A stretch of 64,000 bases of DNA from Streptomyces sp. NBC_00568 (GTDB lineage: Bacteria; Actinomycetota; Actinomycetes; Streptomycetales; Streptomycetaceae), in NCBI RefSeq assembly GCF_026341855.1, contig NZ_JAPENW010000001.1:4331001-4395000 (forward strand), written 5' to 3'. The notes below the pieces were generated by a model. It was not told the origin of the DNA, ran no database searches, and saw nothing but the letters and a program-made list of their open reading frames with translations. The position numbers and the translations under genes are program-made. Positions within the stretch are counted from its first letter, which is position 1. Every line of letters starts with the position of its first letter. Positions 42,757 to 49,954 of the stretch are shown here, one piece after another.

Positions 42757-43869
42757 ATGCTGGACGTTCTGGGCCTCGAACCCGATGACGAGCGCGTCTA
42801 CCGGACGCTGGTCGGGCAGCCGGACTCCACCGCGGTGCTGCTGTCGGATCTGCTCGCCGTACCGCGGGCCCACGTCGACAAGGCCTTGTCCCGCCTGGTC
42901 GAGTGGGGACTGGTGATCGGGTCGGCGGACGAGCGGTTCACCGCCGCGCCGCCTGCCATGGCGTTCGGCGCTCTCATCGCCCAGCGCCGAGAGGGGCTGC
43001 GGATGGCTGAGCAGGCACTGGTGACCCTCGCCGAGGAACACCGGGCGGCGATGACCGGGAACAGCATCAACGATCTGATCGAGGTCGTCACGGGCCGCGA
43101 CGCCATCCGCCATCGCTTCCTCCAGGTGCAGCAGGCGGCCCGCACGCAGGTCCGCAGCTTCATCACCGCACCGTTCCTCGCCGTCCCGCCCGACGAGAAC
43201 ACGGCCGAACCCATGGCCATCGGCCGCGGCGTGCACTTCCGGGCAGTACTGGACCGGGCCGTGCTGGCAGAGCCGGGCATCATCGCCGACGCGATCGACT
43301 CCCTGCGCAACGGCGTGCAACTGCGTGTCACCGACCAACTCCCGATGAAACTCGTGCTGGCCGACGCCGACCTCGGCCTGGTCCCGCTCGCGGTCACACC
43401 GGCCGGAGAGCCCGGCGCCGTGCTGCTGCACCGCAGCGGCCTGCTGGACGCGTTGGACGCGCTGTTCGAGACGGTCTGGCGCACCGCCCACCCGCTCGAG
43501 CTGTCGGGCACCGGCACAGAAGCCGAAACCACCGTGGAGCTCGGCGCGGAAGGCCCGACCGACCTCGACCGAAGGATCCTCGCGCTCCTGCTGGCCGGCC
43601 TGACCGACCAGACGACCGCCGCACAGCTGGGCCTGTCACCGCGCACGCTGCACCGACGCCTGCGCCACCTCATGGACATGGCCGGGGTCCGTACCCGGAT
43701 GCAGCTCGGCGGCCACGCCGTCCGGCACGGCTGGGCAGCGCCACCGGCGCCGAGCCGGCAGGCGTCCTCTCCAGCGCCGGCGACGGCCGGTGACAGGTCG
43801 GCTACCGGCGCGGCCGGGGAAGCGGCAGGTCACAGCGCCCCGATGAGACTGGTTTCCCCCGAGGGGTAG
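42757..43869 (+). CDS. Transcriptional regulator: TrmB-like N-terminus, LuxR-type HTH C-terminus
   Basis: A 370-aa protein. The N-terminal winged-helix-like region (LLSDLLAVPRAHVDKALSRLVEWGL, in two parts) recalls TrmB. A middle sensor region follows, then a C-terminal LuxR-like HTH: DLDRRILALLLAGLTDQTTA and LGLSPRTLHRRLRHLM. The ATG at 42757 has AAGAAGG 10 nt upstream. It lies 137 bp after a large subtilase, and such pairs are common in Streptomyces, so it may regulate that gene. Its stop codon falls inside the 40-bp direct repeat at 43851, so the final codons come from the putative attachment site. Confidence 0.82.
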   Translation: MLDVLGLEPDDERVYRTLVGQPDSTAVLLSDLLAVPRAHVDKALSRLVEWGLVIGSADERFTAAPPAMAFGALIAQRREGLRMAEQALVTLAEEHRAAMTGNSINDLIEVVTGRDAIRHRFLQVQQAARTQVRSFITAPFLAVPPDENTAEPMAIGRGVHFRAVLDRAVLAEPGIIADAIDSLRNGVQLRVTDQLPMKLVLADADLGLVPLAVTPAGEPGAVLLHRSGLLDALDALFETVWRTAHPLELSGTGTEAETTVELGAEGPTDLDRRILALLLAGLTDQTTAAQLGLSPRTLHRRLRHLMDMAGVRTRMQLGGHAVRHGWAAPPAPSRQASSPAPATAGDRSATGAAGEAAGHSAPMRLVSPEG

Positions 43870-43890
43870 CCGTCAGGCAAGATGGGGTGT
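43851..43890 (+). repeat. Left 40-bp direct repeat, putative attL
   Basis: These 40 bp (ggtttcccccgaggggtagc and on to gatggggtgt) recur perfectly at 54329-54368. The two copies bracket 10.4 kb of accessory DNA, and a tyrosine-integrase remnant begins 66 bp inside this copy, as in integrative elements. It overlaps the last codons of the regulator gene. Confidence 0.85.
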
Positions 43891-43917
43891 TACTTGCCGA
43901 ACGAGGGCATGAAACAG

Positions 43918-43950
43918 CCCCTCACCAGCGGGTTTCCCGTCGATGAGGGG
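43918..43950 (-). terminator. Hairpin after the integrase remnant
   Basis: cccctca (43918-43924) pairs with tgagggg (43944-43950), with an inner cggg/cccg pair. It lies next to the integrase stop at 43956 and would end its transcript. Confidence 0.65.
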
Positions 43951-43955
43951 CCGTG

Positions 43956-44276
43956 TCAGGCGGCTTGGGCCGTCTGTGGGCCGTCATGGGCGTGACCGGC
44001 GGCCCGGTACATCGCGCTGATGGCTTTCCGGGTCCGGGTCTCGCTGCTCGGCATCAGGTGCGTGTACACGCGGAGCGTGAAGCCCGGGTCGCTGTGGCCG
44101 AGGTAGAGGCTCAGCGCCTTGATGTTCTCCCCGGCGTCCAGGAGGACCGAGGCGTAGAAATGCCTCAGGGCGTGCATCCCGTGCGCGCGAGCCGCCGCGT
44201 ACCGGTGGCCCTTTTCGGGGGTCGGGATGAGGCCGGCCGAGGCAAGCGCGGGCTTGGTCGCTAAGGTGCCCCTCAT
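43956..44276 (-). pseudogene. Truncated tyrosine recombinase (integrase) C-terminus
   Basis: About 95 residues of the catalytic C-terminal part of a phage-type integrase remain. HALRHFYASVLLDAG contains the conserved H-x-x-R, LSLYLGHSDPGFTLRVYTHLM holds the second conserved His and the nucleophile Tyr, and the gene ends in DGPQTAQAA. The N-terminal arm-binding and core-binding domains and the first catalytic Arg are missing; sequence identity to an integrase stops near 44240. The ORF upstream on the other strand begins at 44275, so the gene was cut there. It cannot be active as it stands. Confidence 0.88.
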
Positions 44277-44712
44277 GACAGAGCCAGGGCAGGCCAGGCG
44301 AAAACCCAGTCACCTGAGCGAGCTGACCGACGTGTACGACTTCTTGGACCAAGTGCGACTGCGTCCGGGCGTGTGGGTGCGCGGGGGCTCGCTTCTGCAT
44401 CTGGAGTCTGTGCTGTTCGGATACCAAGCCGCCCTGAGTGTCCACGACATCGAAGAAGACTCCGACTTCTCCACCGGGAGCCAGGGACCATTCGCTGACT
44501 GGTTGTGGACCAGACTGGACATGCAATTCCCCAGCGCGCTGGGCTGGGCAGTGGAGATTGAGCGAGCGGCGGAACAGGCCGACAAGCCCGCCCTGGAGAC
44601 GTTCTTCGACTTCCTGGACGAGTTCCGCGCTTCCAACCACGGCGCCCAACCCGAGTCGAATCCGCGCCGTCAAGCACCAAGCGGGATACGACAGCCTCGC
44701 GCGACTGACTGA
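44275..44712 (+). CDS. Conserved hypothetical protein of Streptomyces elements
   Basis: A 145-aa protein beginning MTEPGQARRKPSHLSEL, with VYDFLDQVRLRPGVWVRGGS, LHLESVLFGYQAALSVHDI and ALGWAVEIERAAEQ. I recognise this as a frequent small Streptomyces protein without a known function. There is no signal peptide, membrane segment or catalytic motif. The last 20 residues (Arg/Pro-rich) look unlike the rest and may come from a frame run-on. It directly abuts the cut integrase. Confidence 0.7.
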   Translation: MTEPGQARRKPSHLSELTDVYDFLDQVRLRPGVWVRGGSLLHLESVLFGYQAALSVHDIEEDSDFSTGSQGPFADWLWTRLDMQFPSALGWAVEIERAAEQADKPALETFFDFLDEFRASNHGAQPESNPRRQAPSGIRQPRATD

Positions 44713-44861
44713 GTTACAACTTTCTCTACTGGTTCAAGTGCCCGCGCGAGCGCGGGCTGGCCCTTGGGCTTTGGCCCCTCTGCGCCTTCGGCGCCGGGGC
44801 CAAGCCCTGGGCCGCAGCGAGTGCGGGCCCGAGTGGAGAACGGTAAACACGCTGATGGGCC
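44713..44861. other. GC-rich structured spacer
   Basis: No gene. The stretch holds a 7-8-bp hairpin gcccgcgcgagcgcgggc (44740-44757) and further ggcc/ccgg inverted pairs up to 44805. It lies just before the large inverted repeat. Confidence 0.45.
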
Positions 44862-45029
44862 GGTTGGCTCCGAGACTTTAGGCAGCCACCATGGGGCGAG
44901 CCTCGAAGATCATGGCCCCAACGTCGTGCTTTAACGGGCAGGTCCACAGACTGCCCGACTCGCCGGAAGCTTAAGGGGCCATGATCACTCGCCCCATGGC
45001 AGCTCCCGCCCAAAGTCTCGGAGCCAACC
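44862..45029. repeat. Large imperfect inverted repeat, MITE-like
   Basis: Left arm 44862-44919 and right arm 44975-45029 are about 85% complementary. The outer 18 bp (ggttggctccgagacttt) and the inner catggcccc/ggggccatg pairs are perfect. The centre holds a further hairpin, cgggcag/ctgcccg. The total is 168 bp with no coding potential. I see no clear target-site duplication. Confidence 0.8.
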
Positions 45030-45073
45030 TCTCAGCGTCGTCGACCGCAGACCGCCGTGCGCCGGTGGTCCGA

Positions 45074-45415
45074 CTAGTCTCCGACAAAGATCAGGTAGCT
45101 GCCCGGCGTCGTGGCGCAGTCCTTCAAGTAGGCCGCGAGGTCCTGGACCGCTTCAACTTGGGCGTCGTCGGTGCAGCGGTCCAGGAGTTCTGGGATCTCG
45201 CGGAGGGCAGCCTCGGCCACTTGCTCGTTGAAAGCCGTGTCGTTGTAAGGGTCGACCATCCAGAGCTTGCCCGAGGTGTTTACGGGGAGCTTGGCAATCA
45301 GCTCGGCCAGCGCTTCGCCGTTGCCAAAGGACTGACGGATTAGCGTTGGCTTGCGCTTCGAGCGCCGGCTGGGCCAGTGCGGGCGGCCGTCGTGCAGCTG
45401 TAGGTCGATCCCCAT
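45074..45415 (-). CDS. Hypothetical protein
   Basis: A 113-aa acidic protein (MGIDLQLHDGRPHWPSRRS; QSFGNGEALAELIAKLP; ALREIPELLDRCTDDAQ; PGSYLIFVGD). There is no signal peptide and no recognised domain. The codon bias is that of a real Streptomyces gene though somewhat weaker. It lies inside the accessory island; the next tRNA-arm fragment is 150 bp upstream of its start. Confidence 0.65.
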   Translation of the reverse strand: MGIDLQLHDGRPHWPSRRSKRKPTLIRQSFGNGEALAELIAKLPVNTSGKLWMVDPYNDTAFNEQVAEAALREIPELLDRCTDDAQVEAVQDLAAYLKDCATTPGSYLIFVGD

Positions 45416-45533
45416 GGTGGGATGCTCTCAGGTGCGCCTGGGTTCTCCAGCATGGGTATCCGCTGTTGAACGACCACTCGCACCGGATCGCCCGGGGCGG
45501 AGCGCCGAGACCTCCTCCAGAAGCAACCGAGCG

Positions 45534-45579
45534 ACCTGTATGACTGGCACCGCCCGATCCGCAAGCTACGGATCAGAAG
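45534..45579 (+). other. tRNA-Arg(ACG)-like anticodon-arm fragment
   Basis: ctacggatcagaag at 45566-45579 equals the anticodon loop (CTACGGA) and 3' stem of a typical actinobacterial tRNA-Arg(ACG). The rest of a tRNA is absent. The 45 nt around and before it are similar to 47953-48000, which carries the same loop. It may be a remnant attachment site. Confidence 0.55.
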
Positions 45580-45681
45580 CGCCGTGCCCCAGTTGTGCCC
45601 GATCGAGCGGGAAACCACGGTGAACCGCGGGCACTCCCGGGCAGCAGGCAACGCTGAACCCACGGTGACATCGCTGTCACG

Positions 45682-45698
45682 ACGGTTTTCAAGACCGT
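45682..45698 (+). other. tRNA-like anticodon arm, loop with TCA
   Basis: acggt-tttcaag-accgt forms a perfect 5-bp stem with a 7-nt loop whose central triplet is TCA. No other tRNA parts surround it. It ends 4 nt before the stop codon of the next minus-strand gene (45702). TCA suggests a selenocysteine-type tRNA, but a chance hairpin is possible. Confidence 0.4.
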
Positions 45699-45701
45699 TC
45701 G

Positions 45702-46031
45702 TCAGATCGCGCTGGGCATGTATCTCGCTGCTGTGAGTCCGGCCATCATCCGCAGCCTCGCATAGTAGGACCTGCAGTACTCGTCGCCGATCAGCGGAAG
45801 GATCTTGTCGAGGCCCGTGATGCACGCCCAGAGGATCGCGACGCCCTCACCATCGAGCCCGCCCTTGAGCTCCCCTTGGGCGAGGCCAGCGACATCCGCA
45901 TCGAGCAGGATCAACTCCACGCCTTCAATGTCCACACCGCGGAAGCCTGCAGGGAACGGTGCCCGCATGTGCTCCTCATACAGTCGGGGAAGTTGGTCGT
46001 CACGGTGCGGTCCGTTCATGTCGGTGATCAT
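45702..46031 (-). CDS. Hypothetical protein
   Basis: A 109-aa protein (MITDMNGPHRDDQLPRLY; GVELILLDADVAGLAQGEL; AILWACITGLDKILPLIGD; YYARLRMMAGLTAARYM). GGAGGAA precedes the ATG very closely, so the fifth codon, also ATG, is an alternative start. No domain is recognised. It lies between tRNA-arm-like fragments. Confidence 0.65.
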   Translation of the reverse strand: MITDMNGPHRDDQLPRLYEEHMRAPFPAGFRGVDIEGVELILLDADVAGLAQGELKGGLDGEGVAILWACITGLDKILPLIGDEYCRSYYARLRMMAGLTAARYMPSAI

Positions 46032-46282
46032 TTCCTCCAGGGCAGACGGTGCGGAAGAGCGCGGGACAGGCGGGGACGCGACGAGTGCCCGGGTCTGGGT
46101 TGAATCATCGCGGCCGGGGCCTTCGTGGTTCTAGTGCCTCTGGCGAGCAGTTCGCGACGACGGGCTTCGATGACACGGCGCCTGACGGCAACGGAGCCGA
46201 ACGCACGTAGACCTTGGCGGCTGCCGAGGGCCCGCTTGGGCTCCTGTCGTAGCAACGTGGCCGCGCGCCTGCAGCTATGAAC

Positions 46283-46358
46283 GAACTCCTAAAGCGGCGG
46301 TCAGCGCAAGCCCTGTACAGCAGGGAAGTACAGCAACCACCGCAACCACTCCCGACCA
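46283..46358 (+). repeat. Dispersed repeat copy A with tRNA-Arg(CCT)-like loop
   Basis: The first 23 nt (46283-46305, containing ctcctaaagcggcggtcagc) are identical to 47854-47876, and similarity continues for about 50 nt (gtacagca, gaagtac, gcaaccac blocks). ctcctaa equals a tRNA-Arg(CCT) anticodon loop. A third, shorter copy is at 52301. Confidence 0.75.
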
Positions 46359-46471
46359 GTGGCAGCCCCAAGCGGCCGTTCGACGTGCCCAGCAGACTTC
46401 AGCGACCACCATGCCCATAGTTCGCAGCGAGGGGGACTGGGGTTCAATCCCTACAGGTCCACCGAACCGCA

Positions 46472-46511
46472 GCTCAGAGCCCCAGAGAGAGATCCGTCTG
46501 GGGCTCTGAGC
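46472..46511 (+). terminator. Hairpin following the tRNA/tmRNA-like end
   Basis: A perfect 13-bp stem (gctcagagcccca with tggggctctgagc) and a 14-nt loop. It lies 10 nt after a tmRNA-like TCCACC end and may be its inherited terminator. Confidence 0.65.
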
Positions 46512-46617
46512 CGTCGTGCAGTCGTGTACCGCGAAGACGATGTCTACGGCGGGGAATCGGCTGGCACCGGGGAGGGATGATGCGAGGACGGACTGCTTGG
46601 TTCGACTGAGCGAGCAG

Positions 46618-47010
46618 CTACCGGTCTCGCAGTGCCCAGCTCAGCACCGCCTTTCGCACTGGTTCTGGAAGCATGAGCACCTGTGGTTCAGCCTCCACCC
46701 AGCCCGGTTCCTTCGTCCGCTTGGCATGCTCGATGTGATCGCGATCGATGGGAAGACTGTGGTCCAGTCCTGCCCCGTCTTCACCTCTCACGGTGACCCA
46801 GAACAGATGGTCCTCGCCGTTTTCCCGTAGCCGGAACACGATCTCGATCGCCATCCGTTCGCGATCCAGCGTGGCTATGCTTTCGTCGAGTCGGTCATTG
46901 AGCATGCGCATCCATCTGTCGGCCTCAGCCTCGGCGCCGGGTTTGACCTTGGCACGTGACAGTTCAACGACCAGACCGGAAGGGATGCTCGCAGGGCGAT
47001 CTTCACTCAT
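46618..47010 (-). CDS. DUF6176 family protein
   Basis: A 130-aa cytoplasmic protein: VVELSRAKVKPGAEAEADRW, MRMLNDRLDESIATLDRERM, AIEIVFRLRENGEDHLFWV and DIEHAKRTKEPGWVEAEP-like end. I recognise a small family (DUF6176) with a ferredoxin-like fold; its function is unknown. It lies in the accessory island with no operon partner. Confidence 0.7.
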   Translation of the reverse strand: MSEDRPASIPSGLVVELSRAKVKPGAEAEADRWMRMLNDRLDESIATLDRERMAIEIVFRLRENGEDHLFWVTVRGEDGAGLDHSLPIDRDHIEHAKRTKEPGWVEAEPQVLMLPEPVRKAVLSWALRDR

Positions 47011-47205
47011 GAGCGGGCAGTTTGTCAGAACGCTCTTCCGAGGTACCTGGGCGCGATGGGCGGTCTGTCAAGAGAGGCCCTGGCGCCTGACATCAGCAAC
47101 TGACACCAACAGCGATGGACCGGCCCGGACGAGCGCGGCCTCCAACGGTCACCCCATCCTCGCGAGGCTGACACCCCTCCGACCTCCAGGGGGACCGCGA
47201 TCGAC

Positions 47206-47244
47206 CTGATAAGGATGAGGCCACAGGTCCAAATCCTGTGCCCA
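47206..47244 (+). other. tRNA-Ile(GAT)-like 3' half
   Basis: CTGATAA anticodon loop (47206-47212), a variable region gatgagg, then a perfect 6-bp T-arm cacagg-tccaaat-cctgtg (47222-47240) and ccca. This matches the layout of the 3' half of tRNA-Ile(GAT); the 5' half and a matching anticodon 5' stem are missing. It is a likely attachment-site remnant. Confidence 0.6.
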
Positions 47245-47378
47245 GCATGGTGGGCTTTCCGCGACCTATGAACGTCGCCCCGCATCAGCGCTCCCTCGAC
47301 CACGTGAGCTACCTTCGCCCCAGGTCACGACAACTGTAGGGATCTACCTCAGCCGCGGAGCCGGGAGGGCACCACCCG

Positions 47379-47735
47379 ATGACGGATTCTGATCCGACCC
47401 CAAGCAGGCCACCCGGCCCATACAGGGGCTCAGAATGGCATGCTGCGTCCGGCCCTTACCCCTCGCCCGGCGGACCAATGCACCCGCCGACAGCATGGAA
47501 CGGTGCAGCCATCGCCGCGCTGGTCCTCTCGCTGCTGTCGTTGCTGTTGCTTCTCGGTCTCGGCATCCTAGGGCTGCTTGTGTCGTTGCTCGTCTTCACG
47601 CCGCTGGCGCTCGTTTTCAGCATCACCGCCAGCGTCCAGCTGGCCCGACGGAGCCAGCGCGGCATGGGCCTGGCCGTCGTGGGATTCCTCCTCGTGCTAC
47701 CAGGATGGCCGATCACCGCTTTCCTTTTGTGGTGA
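47379..47735 (+). CDS. Small membrane protein with Pro-rich N-terminus
   Basis: A 118-aa protein. The first 40 residues are Pro-rich and hydrophilic (PTPSRPPGPYRGSEWHAA), followed by two or three transmembrane segments (IAALVLSLLSLLLLLGLGIL, LVSLLVFTPLALVFSI, AVVGFLLVLPGWPITAFLLW). It recalls DUF4190-type membrane proteins of actinobacteria. GGGAGGG precedes the ATG by 9 nt. No partner gene is adjacent. Confidence 0.7.
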   Translation: MTDSDPTPSRPPGPYRGSEWHAASGPYPSPGGPMHPPTAWNGAAIAALVLSLLSLLLLLGLGILGLLVSLLVFTPLALVFSITASVQLARRSQRGMGLAVVGFLLVLPGWPITAFLLW

Positions 47736-47853
47736 TCGCGCTACCCCTGCCGAGCGAAAGAGGTCGTCCACGAGCCCGGACGGCGGCAATGCAGCAGCAC
47801 CCCCGTACGACCGCTGGACCTGCCGACGACGGCGCCAGGGGCGGGTGTCGATC

Positions 47854-47935
47854 GAACTCCTAAAGCGGCGGTCAGCCAGCTGTACAGCAACGAAGTACCG
47901 CAACCACAGCAACTGTTCCCGGCCCGTAGCGTCCA
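47854..47935 (+). repeat. Dispersed repeat copy B with tRNA-Arg(CCT)-like loop
   Basis: This copy shares its first 23 nt with 46283-46305 and then ctgtacagca, gaagtac and cgcaaccac blocks with small indels. The CTCCTAA loop is at 47857-47863. Confidence 0.75.
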
Positions 47936-47952
47936 TCTAGACCCGGAGCATG

Positions 47953-48000
47953 GCCTGTATGACCGCCGCTGACCGATCTATCTAGAGCTACGGATCAGGA
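47953..48000 (+). other. Second tRNA-Arg(ACG)-like arm fragment
   Basis: ctacggatcagga at 47988-48000 repeats the arm seen at 45566, and the preceding ~35 nt (cctgtatgac onward) are also similar. It lies 118 bp before the 3' end of the next minus-strand gene. Confidence 0.5.
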
Positions 48001-48117
48001 GGCTTCTGACATCCACGGCGCCGGGCAGAGGCGTACACCAGCATCTCTATCCGGCCGTCGCACCAATCGTCGGCAGCAGCCGGAGCGGGCCCGGGTTGAG
48101 CTTGTGAAGCGAGGACT

Positions 48118-48927
48118 TCACCTCCTGGTAGCCAGGCGGAGGAGGGGACGCGGGCGCGGGCCGTAGGGGTAGAGCCACGGGCTCCAGTCACCTTCCTGAA
48201 GGTGGGAGATCGCGATGAGTGCGTCGGCGGCGTTCTTGCAGCGTGGGTGGCGTGCCGTGAAGGACGCGATACGGGGTCGCTGCGTGAGCAGCCAGTCGGC
48301 GACGGTTCGCGGGTCGCCGTCGTACCACCACGTGAAATCGAACTCCTCCCACAGGAAATCCGTCCCCCAGCCCAGTGCCAGTCGGACGAGGCCGGCATCC
48401 GCGGCGGGGCCGGAGAGGCCGGCGATGTGGTCCAGCCATGGCTCCAGGCCGCCCGTGGCGTGGGCGACGCCTTCCACGAGGTCGCGGATGTCCGAGGGGG
48501 ACCGACCGTCGGTGAGGGCGAGGGTGAGCAGTGCCCGGAACGCCTGCTCGACCGCGGTGCGCTCGGCGACCGGCCAGCCGATCAGTTCGGCCCCGTACCG
48601 GCCGAGACCGCGCAGCTCATGGGACGGGTCGGTGCCAGGGCCTTCCGGGCCCCAGTAACGCAAGGCACGCGGTATGAGGCGGCGCCACAGGACCGGGTAC
48701 TGGTCCGCGTCCCAGTGATCGACGACCTTGCCTATGAAGCCTTCGAGGACGTCGTCCGGCACATCCCGCGGATCACCGCCGAGGATGCGCAGTTCCGCTT
48801 CCGTGAAGCAACGAGTGCACCCCTCCACCGGCCGGTCGAGCTCCGGAGGGGAGGCGAAGATCCGGTCCACCTCGGCGAGGGCGAGCCGCCACATCGTGTA
48901 CGGGTCGGGGACAGGCTGATCGAGCAT
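48118..48927 (-). CDS. Conserved hypothetical protein
   Basis: A 269-aa cytoplasmic protein, rich in Trp and charged residues. Blocks include MWRLALAEVDRIFASPPEL, CTRCFTEAELRILGGDP, VLWRRLIPRALRYWGPEG, WEEFDFTWWYDGDP and FTARHPRCKNAADALIAI. I have a sense of similar Streptomyces proteins but no function. It has a CxxC (CTRC) and a late single Cys. It is the largest intact soluble protein of the island and has full Streptomyces codon bias. Confidence 0.75.
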   Translation of the reverse strand: MLDQPVPDPYTMWRLALAEVDRIFASPPELDRPVEGCTRCFTEAELRILGGDPRDVPDDVLEGFIGKVVDHWDADQYPVLWRRLIPRALRYWGPEGPGTDPSHELRGLGRYGAELIGWPVAERTAVEQAFRALLTLALTDGRSPSDIRDLVEGVAHATGGLEPWLDHIAGLSGPAADAGLVRLALGWGTDFLWEEFDFTWWYDGDPRTVADWLLTQRPRIASFTARHPRCKNAADALIAISHLQEGDWSPWLYPYGPRPRPLLRLATRR

Positions 48928-49252
48928 GGCGGCTACCTACCGGGACTCCGCACCGTGGGCCGGGCGAAGAGCGTGACGCTACACCGGTTCCCGCCCGGCG
49001 GGTACCCGTTTCCCGACGCAGGCGAGGTCAAGATCCGCAAGGCCAGGCCGACTGCCCGCCCCTGAAAGCCATGCATGGGCTGCCGGGCCATCTCTGGGCC
49101 GTGAAAAGTTGACCAACGTCGACAGGGGACACCAGGAGGTGACCGGGCCCTCACCCGTCTGACCTGGGCGCGACTTGTTGATCCGCGACACTGGAACCAC
49201 CATGCCTGCACCCGGAGAACTGAGCTGACGTGCGCTGTTCCACACATCGGGT
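48928..49252. other. Gap with possible protein and integrase relics
   Basis: These 325 nt hold no intact gene. From 48961 to 49065 a plus frame reads TLHRFPPGGYPFPDAGEV and on to a stop, as if the end of a lost protein. On the minus strand at 49080-49110 a short phrase FHGPEMARQ resembles the end of the integrase remnant (HDGPQTAQ). Confidence 0.35.
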
Positions 49253-49387
49253 GAGTGTCTAACTGCGTGACAACGCCGACGAACAACTACGAACGAGCGC
49301 GGACACCTGCGGACCAAGCGCACTGGTGAACGGCACGGCCTCCCAAGGCGGCACGCCTATCGAAGTTGCTTCGGGACGAAGAGGTCG
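49253..49387 (+). repeat. Dispersed ~130-bp repeat, copy 1, ending in a tRNA-Pro-like arm
   Basis: The stretch from gagtgtcta-ctgcgtgacaa to ttgcttcgggacgaagaggt is similar to 53219-53352, with identical ends and a diverged centre. The end equals the anticodon loop (TTCGGGA) and following bases of a tRNA-Pro. Confidence 0.7.
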
Positions 49388-49437
49388 GGCTGCAATTCGA
49401 TGCAGATCCACAGTCGCGTTCCGTTAGGGTGCGCCAC

Positions 49438-49638
49438 GTGATCAGCGATGTCCCGGCCTGTCCTGAGTGCCGCCAGCCGATGAGGTCTGGTGGCCTCGTG
49501 CTCTCCAGGCGCGAGCACGACGGCCGGCGGACCTGCCGATCACTGTGGCGGTGCGCCAGTCGGCACGTCTGGTGGAACTGGGCGGATCGGCCGGACGATC
49601 CCTTGGAGATCTGCCCCGTGCCGGAGTTGTTCCGCTGA
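49438..49638 (+). CDS. Small zinc-ribbon-like hypothetical protein
   Basis: A 66-aa protein with DVPACPECRQPM near its start, then CRSLWRCASRHVWWNWADRP and PLEICPVPELFR. CPEC plus a later Cys/His pair suggest a zinc ribbon. Similar short proteins are common in Streptomyces as I recall. The start is uncertain: I use the GTG at 49438; the GTG at 49429 and the TTG at 49366 are in frame, the latter lying inside the tRNA-Pro-like fragment. Confidence 0.6.
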   Translation: MISDVPACPECRQPMRSGGLVLSRREHDGRRTCRSLWRCASRHVWWNWADRPDDPLEICPVPELFR

Positions 49639-49741
49639 CATCCAACGCTGACATCAACGACCATGCACAGCCGCAGCCTTGGACGGTTGCAGTGGCTCCT
49701 GCGCGCACAGCTGGGCCCAGCCAAGGCCGAGTTGGATCGAA

Positions 49742-49786
49742 CTTACAAGGCGGATGTCGGCGGTTCGAAACCGTCCGCGCCCACCA
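49742..49786 (+). other. tRNA-Val(TAC)-like 3' half
   Basis: CTTACAA anticodon loop (49742-49748), 3' stem, a T-arm ggcgg-ttcgaaa-ccgtc (49759-49775) with one G-T pair, acceptor strand CGCGCCC, A and CCA (49784-49786). This is the most complete tRNA 3' half in the island. The 5' half is absent. A hairpin (agccc.../...gggc, about 49805-49841) follows, as downstream of an integrated element. Confidence 0.7.
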
Positions 49787-49954
49787 GTCTCAGGACACGA
49801 ACAAAGCCCAGGTCAGCCGGTGTGAAACCGGCGATCTGGGCGTCTGTCGTTTCCGGTCGTTTGGGGCCGTCGTGCCACTTACGCGAGGAGTTGCACGCAG
49901 CGGCATAAGGAGAACCCTCAACACTGCTGTCCTTAGAAGCGCAGGGCCCCTCAG

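Larger units (their letters stand above)
46032..46617. other. Gap with tRNA-arm fragment, tRNA/tmRNA-like 3' end and hairpin
   Basis: No supportable gene in 586 nt. From left to right it holds a CTCCTAA anticodon-loop fragment (46286-46292), a ~75-nt stretch shared with 47854-47935, a tmRNA/tRNA-like 3' end at about 46430-46461 (ggggttcaatcccta, then ggtccacc), and a perfect 13-bp hairpin (46472-46484 with 46499-46511) that looks like an RNA-gene terminator. Confidence 0.5.
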
